62,668 nt of DNA from positions 1 through 62,668 of the forward strand of contig CAJIYR010000002.1 of NCBI GenBank assembly GCA_905181735.1, written 5' to 3'. This stretch comes from an uncultured Hyphomicrobiales bacterium. GTDB lineage: Bacteria; Pseudomonadota; Alphaproteobacteria; Rhizobiales; TMED25. Positions 57,094 to 62,668 of this stretch are shown in pieces. Within the stretch, counting starts at the first letter, position 1. Each line of letters begins with the position of its first letter. The translations under genes were made by a program, and so were the position numbers. The notes under the pieces are model-generated. The model was not told the DNA's origin, ran no database searches, and saw only the letters and a list, made by a program, of their open reading frames with translations.

Positions 57094-57867
57094 ATGGTAT
57101 CTAAAAATAACGGGATATTAATCGGTGATATATTTCACAAGAGATTAACTCCCGTGAAGCATATGCTAAAGTACAAGGTATTTGCTTTAATGATTGATTG
57201 TGACAAGATTGGTCAATTAAGTAATGAGATGAAATACTTTTCATATAACAGATTTAATTTATTTAGCATTCGTGATAAAGATCATGGAAATAAAACTAAT
57301 ATTACCAGCTTTCTTAACGATATAAAAATTCAAGCAAAAACAACAAATGAAGTTAAAAAATTTACGATGGTTTGTTATCCAAGAATACTGGGGTGCGCAT
57401 TTAATCCGTTAACGCTTTACTTAGGTTACAATAACAAGAATACAATTGAACTGGTTGTGTACGAAGTTAACAATACCTTCAATGGGAGAATCGTATATGT
57501 TATTCCAACAAACAATATGGATGGAGATACAATCTATCAAAATTGCAAAAAAAAATTATACATCTCCCCTTTCAATGGTAATACTGGCGAATATTTCTTT
57601 CATGTAAAAAAGACAGATCAAGAATTAAACATAGGAATCGCTTTGAAAGAGAAAACCACTCCTATTTTAAAAGCTTATTTTAAAAATAATATTATTGAAC
57701 TAAATGATTATAATTTATTAATTACATTAAAAAATAATATCTCAATGATTTTCAAAGTAATATTAGCAATCCACTACGAAGCCTTAAAACTATGGGTAAA
57801 GGGTTTAAAAATAAAAAAAAGAGCAAACGTTCCCAATTACCAAATAGAGTATATTAAAATAAAGTAA
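57094..57867 (+). CDS. DUF1365 family protein
   Basis: A 257-residue protein of DUF1365: GDIFHKRLTPVKHMLKYKVF, LSSFR-like FNLFSIRDKDHG, PRILGCAFNPLTLYLGY and YEVNNTFNGRIVYV. Biochemical function is unsettled, but it nearly always lies between the FAD oxidoreductase and the methyltransferase seen here. It is 37 bases after the former and 20 before the latter, in one operon. Confidence 0.9.
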   Translation: MVSKNNGILIGDIFHKRLTPVKHMLKYKVFALMIDCDKIGQLSNEMKYFSYNRFNLFSIRDKDHGNKTNITSFLNDIKIQAKTTNEVKKFTMVCYPRILGCAFNPLTLYLGYNNKNTIELVVYEVNNTFNGRIVYVIPTNNMDGDTIYQNCKKKLYISPFNGNTGEYFFHVKKTDQELNIGIALKEKTTPILKAYFKNNIIELNDYNLLITLKNNISMIFKVILAIHYEALKLWVKGLKIKKRANVPNYQIEYIKIK

Positions 57868-57887
57868 TGCTAACAGAGAGTTAAAAA

Positions 57888-59084
57888 ATGAAGTTTATAA
57901 AAAATAATACTAAACATAAAATAATTGAAAATTTATTGTTTAAAGAACTTGATTGGACTCCATTAGGTTGCCTCTCCATAACGTTACCTAATGGTAAGGA
58001 ATTCATCTTTGGTAAGAAAAATAGTGGAATCAATGCCTCAATTAAATTGCATAATTACAAACTATTTAGATCTTTTTTATTCAAAGGACCCCTTGCGTTT
58101 GCGGATTGTTATATTTCAAATGAATTTGAATGTGAGGATTTAACAAATTTGTTCAAATTTTACATTCACAACAAAGAATGTTTCCAAAATACTTTCTTAA
58201 AATATTTTAAAATATTCAATTATGATTATCTACGGAAATTGCTCAATAAAAACACAATAAATCGTAGTAAAAAAAATATATCACTTCATTATGACTTAGG
58301 TAATAATTTCTTCCAACAATGGCTTGATGAGACTATGCAATATTCTAGCGCTCATTATGAAAATAAACATAAAAACCTTAAGGATGCTCAATATAATAAA
58401 TTCAAAAATATCAATAATTTATTAGATCTCTCTAAAGATGATAACGTTCTTGAAATAGGTTGCGGATGGGGTTCTTTAGCTCAATATCTCTTTAATGAAA
58501 ATGATATTAGCATTGACGCAATAACAATTTCAGAAAAACAACTCCAGTATGCAAAAAAACTTAGCCTTAAATCAAAGTCCAATAATTGCTCTTTTAAATT
58601 GCTAGACTATAGACACACCAGCGGATTATACGACAAAATAGTCTCCGTCGAAATGATTGAAGCCGTTGGGATAAAATATCTTCCTGTCTACTTTGAAACA
58701 ATTAAAAATAGACTTAAACCGAATGGATACGCGATTATTCAAGCTATAACAATTGGAGAAGAAAGCTTTAGTAATTATTCCCGTAACGTTGATTTCATTC
58801 AAAAATATATTTTTCCTGGTGGAGTGCTACCAAGCATAAAACAACTTGAGAAAGAAACCATGAGACATGGACTTGAAATTGAAAATATCAATATATTGAA
58901 TGATTCTTATGCAAAAACTCTTCAAGAATGGAGAAATAAATTTAATAATAACTGGGAGATCATAAAAAAAATAGGATACGATGAAAAATTTAAAAGAACC
59001 TGGAACTATTATTTATCGTATTGTGAAGCAGGATTTGCTGAAAGAACTATTAATGTAGGTCTCTATAAAATAAAATCAATGTAA
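57888..59084 (+). CDS. Cyclopropane-fatty-acyl-phospholipid synthase-like methyltransferase
   Basis: A 398-residue SAM-dependent methyltransferase. The SAM-binding motif is VLEIGCGWGSLAQYL, LHYDLGNNFFQQWLDETMQYSSA (split about 131-154) is the Cfa N-cap, and VEMIEAVG and GGVLPS follow. The N-terminal domain is present in short form. In RpoE-ChrR gene groups such enzymes methylate unsaturated acyl chains (UfaM-type) rather than making simple cyclopropanes; which of the two holds here is inference. It converges with an SDR gene two bases on. Confidence 0.9.
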   Translation: MKFIKNNTKHKIIENLLFKELDWTPLGCLSITLPNGKEFIFGKKNSGINASIKLHNYKLFRSFLFKGPLAFADCYISNEFECEDLTNLFKFYIHNKECFQNTFLKYFKIFNYDYLRKLLNKNTINRSKKNISLHYDLGNNFFQQWLDETMQYSSAHYENKHKNLKDAQYNKFKNINNLLDLSKDDNVLEIGCGWGSLAQYLFNENDISIDAITISEKQLQYAKKLSLKSKSNNCSFKLLDYRHTSGLYDKIVSVEMIEAVGIKYLPVYFETIKNRLKPNGYAIIQAITIGEESFSNYSRNVDFIQKYIFPGGVLPSIKQLEKETMRHGLEIENINILNDSYAKTLQEWRNKFNNNWEIIKKIGYDEKFKRTWNYYLSYCEAGFAERTINVGLYKIKSM

Positions 59085-59086
59085 TA

Positions 59087-59845
59087 TTATTTCCATATAA
59101 ATTTTTTTACTATCCAAAAATATAAACTATTCGGAATTATTCTTAATAACTTTAATAATAATGAAAAATGTAATGGGAATGCTATTTCATATTTATCTTT
59201 CTTTAATCCATTAAATATTTTCTCTGCAGCAAATTTAGCAGAAACAATAGAAGGCATTGGGAATTTATTCACTTTCGTCATTTCCGTATCGACAAATCCT
59301 GGGTTAATTAATGTAACCACAATCCCGTACTTTGAAAGTTCTGATCTTAATACTTCTGCTAAATTTATTAATGCAGCTTTTGTCGGCCCATAAGCTATAG
59401 AATTAGGCAAACCTCTATATCCAGCTACAGATGATACAATTGCTATGTGCCCTGTTTTTGCTTTAATCATCTTAGGAATAATAATACCGAGAGAGTGTAT
59501 AACTCCCATATAATTTACCTCAAAACATTCTCTAATAGCTTTAGAGTCAAGATCATTGACTTTAAACAAAGAACTCTTACCTGCATTTAAAACAACCAAA
59601 TCAATGTTACCGTTCGATTTTTTTTCTATCTCCTCAATACAAATCCTGCTTTCTTTTTCGTTGGTAATGTCTAATTTATGGCTATGTATGTTATTATAAT
59701 TATCAGCTAACTCTTTTAACTTACTTTCTCTTCTTGCCGACACAGCAATGTAAGAGGCTTCACTGGATAGTAATTTTGATAACTCATATCCTATACCTGA
59801 ACTAGCACCGGTGATCCATATTGTGTTCCATTTATTCATATTCAA
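59087..59845 (-). CDS. Short-chain dehydrogenase/reductase
   Basis: A 252-residue SDR with TGASSGIGYEL at the N-terminus, NAGKSSLF, the catalytic serine in IVSSVAGYRG and Y-x3-K in AYGPTKAAL. The C-terminus has a hydrophobic, basic stretch (FPLHFSLLLKLLRIIPNSLYF) that may rest on the membrane. It is eight bases after chrR and so is in the rpoE-chrR operon; a lipid-linked substrate would suit the neighbours. Confidence 0.9.
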   Translation of the reverse strand: MNMNKWNTIWITGASSGIGYELSKLLSSEASYIAVSARRESKLKELADNYNNIHSHKLDITNEKESRICIEEIEKKSNGNIDLVVLNAGKSSLFKVNDLDSKAIRECFEVNYMGVIHSLGIIIPKMIKAKTGHIAIVSSVAGYRGLPNSIAYGPTKAALINLAEVLRSELSKYGIVVTLINPGFVDTEMTKVNKFPMPSIVSAKFAAEKIFNGLKKDKYEIAFPLHFSLLLKLLRIIPNSLYFWIVKKFIWK

Positions 59846-59853
59846 TAAATCTC

Positions 59854-60528
59854 TTAAATACGGTAGAAAGATTGAAATACATTAGCAAAAAAACTTTTAA
59901 ATACCATTGGCCCTTCCGTTGCAACAATACATACGCAAGGCTGCTTCCCGGAGACTGTTGGCTGGTGCTCAATCTCTTGATCATGATCAGCGATATCACC
60001 AATACTGTATGCCCCTGTTTTATCTTCGAAAGAACCTGAAACAACAAATGTCATTTCTTCTCCAGTATGCGTATGCTGTGGGATCTTTTTTCCCGGAGCA
60101 ATATGCAGAAGTGACAAATAGGCATCTTTCTCACCCTCAATTAATATTGTAAACTTTTTGATACCAGGCGCTAAATATTTCCATTTAATCTTTTCAAGAG
60201 AAGATCCTATATATTTATATAAAGGGAAAGGTATTTCTATCATTTCGTTTTCTTGTTTAACATCTGTATTTACTCTACCAATAGTTAATTCATCACTATT
60301 CTCATTTTCTATTGAATCCATAAACTTGCTTAAAGCCTCTTGGCTAAGAGTTATACCTGCTATATCTTCGACCAAAACGCCCCCCACCTCATTATATAAC
60401 CTAACCTTTTCTGTACATTTACTACAAAGAGAAATGTGCGCTGAAATAAGTATAGAGAATGGAGTTGATAGACCCCCACTACTATATGATAATAAAGACG
60501 CTGGATCTGGGTGTTGGGACAACTTCAT
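59854..60528 (-). CDS. chrR: Zinc-binding cupin anti-sigma factor ChrR
   Basis: A 224-residue anti-sigma factor that holds RpoE until singlet oxygen or organic hydroperoxide acts. The N-terminal anti-sigma domain has zinc ligands H6, H31, C35 and C38, the same positions as in the Rhodobacter sphaeroides protein as I recall it. The C-terminal cupin has H152-x-H154-x3-E158 and H188, and the paired C198/C200 corresponds to the CxC of that protein. Its ATG overlaps the stop of the sigma gene (ATGA), the normal coupling of a sigma/anti-sigma pair. Confidence 0.95.
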   Translation of the reverse strand: MKLSQHPDPASLLSYSSGGLSTPFSILISAHISLCSKCTEKVRLYNEVGGVLVEDIAGITLSQEALSKFMDSIENENSDELTIGRVNTDVKQENEMIEIPFPLYKYIGSSLEKIKWKYLAPGIKKFTILIEGEKDAYLSLLHIAPGKKIPQHTHTGEEMTFVVSGSFEDKTGAYSIGDIADHDQEIEHQPTVSGKQPCVCIVATEGPMVFKSFFANVFQSFYRI

Positions 60529-61070
60529 TGATACTCCTTAAAACATTCTTTTAATTTTATATAAGCTAACCTCATGCGAGATTTTACCGTTCCTATTGGA
60601 ATCTCTAATCTCTTTGCTATTTCTTTCTGAGTTAGATCCTCATTAAATGCCATTTCAATTATAATTTTTTGTTTTTCTGGTAACTGCCTTATTATTTTTT
60701 TTACATTCCCCGCTAGCTGAGAATCTAACATTAATTTTTCACTATCAGGGTCGTTAGACATTATTTCTACTTCATTAATGTCGACATATGGCTGCGAAGA
60801 TTTCTTCCTTAAAACATCTATTCTTTTATTTCTCGCTATTGTATAAATCCACGAGCTAAAGCTTCCCTTGCTTGGGTTATATAAATCAATTTTTTTCCAT
60901 ACCGTTAACATTGTATCATGCATTATATCTTCTGCAAAAGCATAGTCAGAACCACCTCTAATCATGAGGGCCTTAATTTTTGGCCCATAAAGTTGAAATA
61001 ACAAGCTAAAATCTTTGGGGTTTTTCTTTATTTGAAGTTTTTTAACAAATGTTAAGTCTATCTGTATCAT
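60525..61070 (-). CDS. rpoE: ECF sigma factor RpoE (ECF11-like)
   Basis: A 181-residue ECF sigma factor. Region 2 is FSLLFQLYGPKIKALMIRGG through SWIYTIARNKRIDVLRKK (about 20-95), and region 4 is LPEKQKIIIEMAFNEDLTQKEIAKRLEIPIGTVKSRM (about 130-168). The pairing with ChrR marks it as the singlet-oxygen-responsive class. A TGATCC-N16-CGTT element 52 bases upstream suggests self-activation. The start codon has only a weak ribosome site. Confidence 0.95.
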   Translation of the reverse strand: MIQIDLTFVKKLQIKKNPKDFSLLFQLYGPKIKALMIRGGSDYAFAEDIMHDTMLTVWKKIDLYNPSKGSFSSWIYTIARNKRIDVLRKKSSQPYVDINEVEIMSNDPDSEKLMLDSQLAGNVKKIIRQLPEKQKIIIEMAFNEDLTQKEIAKRLEIPIGTVKSRMRLAYIKLKECFKEYQ

Positions 61071-61121
61071 TTACTTACTTTATATAAAGTCATGTTAATT
61101 TTAAAATGACCCCACTATATG

Positions 61122-61147
61122 AACGTTTTTAAAAATATAATGGATCA
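61122..61147 (-). promoter_or_regulatory. Candidate RpoE-type promoter of rpoE-chrR-SDR
   Basis: On the minus strand TGATCC (61147-61142) is followed after 16 bases by CGTT (61125-61122). It has the same spacing as the two elements at 55690-55747. The -10 end is 51 bases before the rpoE ATG. Confidence 0.65.
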
Positions 61148-61178
61148 AATTATTTTTTGTGATTTAAATTATGCAATA

Positions 61179-61204
61179 AAATCCATTATAGTTTTATAAA
61201 CGTT
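61179..61204 (+). promoter_or_regulatory. Candidate weaker RpoE-type promoter of the divergent SDR gene
   Basis: AAATCC (61179-61184) in place of TGATCC, then 16 bases and CGTT (61201-61204), 21 bases before the SDR start codon. The -35 has two mismatches to TGATCC, so it may be weak. Confidence 0.45.
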
Positions 61205-61225
61205 ATAGAGAAAAGGGTAAACTCT

Positions 61226-61975
61226 ATGCATACTAATCTTTTATCAAATTTTAACAATGATTTAAATATAGCGGTTATTGGATCCTCTGGTGGTATAGGC
61301 AATGCGCTTGTGTCTGCAATGGAAAGTACAGTTAATGTAAAAAATATTATACATATCGCAAGATCTAATTCTAAAACAAGCACTAAACAAAACTGTCTGC
61401 ACATTGATCTTCTAGACGAAGAAACAATAATAAATTGTTCAAATAAAATATCTGAAATATATAAAGATTTAGACATAATAATTAACGCTTCTGGTTTTCT
61501 TCACGATAATGACCACAAGCCAGAAAAATCATATAAAATGATCGACGCAGCATACCTAGAAAAATCATTTAGGGTTAATACATTTGGCCCGTTCCTTCTA
61601 GCCAAACATTTCATACCCTTGCTAAGAAAGGACAGAAAATCTATTTTTAGTTGTATATCTGCAAGGGTTGGCAGTATCGAAGATAACCAACTTGGTGGTT
61701 GGCATAGCTATAGGGCGTCAAAAGCTGCTCTAAATATGCTATTAAAGAATCTTTCTATTGAATTAAAATATACCAATAAACATGCAATATGTGTTGGACT
61801 CCATCCTGGTACTGTTGATACAAATCTATCAAAACCCTTTCCAAAATCACGTTCTCACTATAATGTTTTTACCCCTAATGAATCTTCTCAGCATCTCATT
61901 TCAGTGATTAATAAATTAGAACCCAAAGATTCTGGAAATACTTATGATTGGGCAGGTAAAAGAATCCCATTTTAA
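61226..61975 (+). CDS. Short-chain dehydrogenase/reductase (C-factor-like)
   Basis: A 249-residue SDR. The coenzyme motif is GSSGGIGNAL, the catalytic set is S in FSCISARVG and Y-x3-K in YRASKAAL, and PGTVDTNLSKPF is the C-factor-like lid. It starts 155 bases from and diverges from rpoE, behind a TGATCC-like element, so it probably belongs to the same stress regulon. Its substrate is unknown. A 76-base gap with no further feature follows. Confidence 0.9.
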   Translation: MHTNLLSNFNNDLNIAVIGSSGGIGNALVSAMESTVNVKNIIHIARSNSKTSTKQNCLHIDLLDEETIINCSNKISEIYKDLDIIINASGFLHDNDHKPEKSYKMIDAAYLEKSFRVNTFGPFLLAKHFIPLLRKDRKSIFSCISARVGSIEDNQLGGWHSYRASKAALNMLLKNLSIELKYTNKHAICVGLHPGTVDTNLSKPFPKSRSHYNVFTPNESSQHLISVINKLEPKDSGNTYDWAGKRIPF

Positions 61976-62051
61976 TCCAAAATATACATATATTTTTCAA
62001 AATATTTTGTTATGATAATAAAGTGATATAATTAATATTGGGGATATTTGT

Positions 62052-62668
62052 ATGTCTAAAAATAAAAAAATAGCTGTTCTTGGAACTGGAGCGAATGGAA
62101 GTTGCTCAGCAGCAGACCTAACAAGATTTGGTTACGACGTTACTTTAATAGACCAATGGCCAGAACACGTAGATACTATGAATCAAGATGGCCTTACCAT
62201 TCAAATGCCCGAAGAAGAAATCAACGTAAAAGTCAAAGCTTACCATCTTTGCAAGTTGTGTGAATTGAACATTAAATTTGATATAGTTTTACTATACGTT
62301 AAAGCCTATGATTCTGTTTGGATGACTGAATTGATTAAACCCTACCTAGCTGACGATGGCATTATGGTAGGAGTGCAAAATGCAATGACAGCAGAAGATA
62401 TCACGAATATTGTTGGTTCACATAGGACACTTGGATGTGTCATTGAATTATCTTCTGAATTATTTACACCAGGAATTATTCAAAGAGATACACCTCCCGC
62501 AAGAACATGGTTTGGTATTGGTGCCTTGACAGCTGATATGGAACCAAGATTAAAAGAAATTGAAGAGATTTTATCAAATATAGGCAATGTAACTATATTA
62601 GAAAATATTCTCTCGGCTAAATGGATGAAATTAATTGTTAATGCAATGTGTATGGCTCCATTTGCAAT
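62052..62668 (+). CDS. Ketopantoate reductase-family protein, 3' end missing
   Basis: The frame is open from the ATG at 62052, preceded by GGGGAT, to the end of the window (about 205 residues). The NADPH motif is GTGANGSCSA (10-19), and YVKAYD, VGVQNAM and the catalytic-lysine region SAKWMKLIVNAM match the PanE/ApbA family. PanE makes pantoate for CoA; related paralogues reduce other 2-oxo acids, and sequence here does not tell which. Confidence 0.88.
   Translation, partial: MSKNKKIAVLGTGANGSCSAADLTRFGYDVTLIDQWPEHVDTMNQDGLTIQMPEEEINVKVKAYHLCKLCELNIKFDIVLLYVKAYDSVWMTELIKPYLADDGIMVGVQNAMTAEDITNIVGSHRTLGCVIELSSELFTPGIIQRDTPPARTWFGIGALTADMEPRLKEIEEILSNIGNVTILENILSAKWMKLIVNAMCMAPFA

Larger units (their letters stand above)
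61122..61204. repeat. Inverted repeat of a 24-base promoter segment
   Basis: The 24 bases at 61145-61122 (minus strand, ATCC to CGTT) recur at 61181-61204 (plus strand) with only two mismatches, separated by 35 bases. The repeat comprises the spacer and -10 of the promoters of rpoE and of the SDR gene, indicating promoter duplication by inversion. Confidence 0.8.

Noticed and set aside
59821-60047. Open frames over the SDR/chrR junction
   Set aside because: They overlap the zinc/cupin anti-sigma gene whose ligands are all in place, and have no features of their own.
61976-62051. CAAAATATTTTG palindrome as a terminator or operator
   Set aside because: It is made of A and T runs with no G+C stem, expected by chance in such sequence.

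Overview
The window looks like part of a chromosome from a free-living, A+T-rich alphaproteobacterium, probably marine and planktonic. This placement is inference from gene content. The clues are DUF2794, an IalB-type protein beside rlmN, an HlyU-family protein, an RpoE-ChrR pair, and the block ffh-rpsP-rimM-trmD / dapF-mtaB-ftsY-ccmGDCBA-aconitase, an order I know from many alphaproteobacteria. No integrase, transposase, phage gene or CRISPR array is visible, and gene packing is dense (no gene-free stretch over 300 bases).

Positions 1-13498 are catabolic and mostly on the minus strand. They hold the end of an FMN-dependent 2-hydroxy-acid dehydrogenase, an initiator tRNA, a 3-hydroxyisobutyrate-type dehydrogenase, E2/E1beta/E1alpha of a 2-oxo-acid (or acetoin) dehydrogenase without E3, an M24-fold protein missing a metal ligand, a ThDP enzyme, a cyclase-family metal hydrolase, an alpha/beta hydrolase, a D-2-hydroxy-acid dehydrogenase, a GST and an acyl-CoA dehydrogenase. 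Positions 13690-19619 carry a polyamine-type ABC transporter with a Tat-exported binding protein, fused into one operon with the translational GTPase TypA behind a promoter that overlaps a palindrome. Positions 19680-25599 hold a second catabolic set: an amidohydrolase-family decarboxylase, an AhpD-like protein, a second D-2-hydroxy-acid dehydrogenase, a second ThDP enzyme, and a DUF35 plus cysteine-less thiolase pair. The substrates cannot be read from sequence.

Positions 25754-43448 are housekeeping: pgi, a universal stress protein, a Gfo/Idh oxidoreductase, trmD-rimM-rpsP-ffh, a DegT aminotransferase, dapF-mtaB-ftsY-marR, the cytochrome c maturation genes ccmGDCBA (including a short ccmD), and an aconitase. 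The aconitase is AcnB-type and resembles the long Bacteroidetes form, but it sits where alphaproteobacteria usually carry acnA. Positions 43603-53977 contain htpG, DUF2794, a Bax-inhibitor-1 protein, a pterin dehydratase, a SpoU methylase, ialB, rlmN, argG, folD, yggT, tatABC and an HlyU-family gene.

Positions 55263-61975 form the most coherent and interesting system: an ECF sigma factor RpoE with its zinc/cupin anti-sigma ChrR, three SDR or lipid-type effector sets, and a lipid-modifying trio (FAD oxidoreductase, DUF1365, cyclopropane-synthase-like methyltransferase), plus a DUF2177 membrane protein. I found TGATC(C/T)-N16-CGT(A/T) elements in front of these transcription units, arranged as two divergent pairs. 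This reads as a self-contained singlet-oxygen/photo-oxidative stress module that modifies membrane lipids. The window ends inside a ketopantoate-reductase-family gene.
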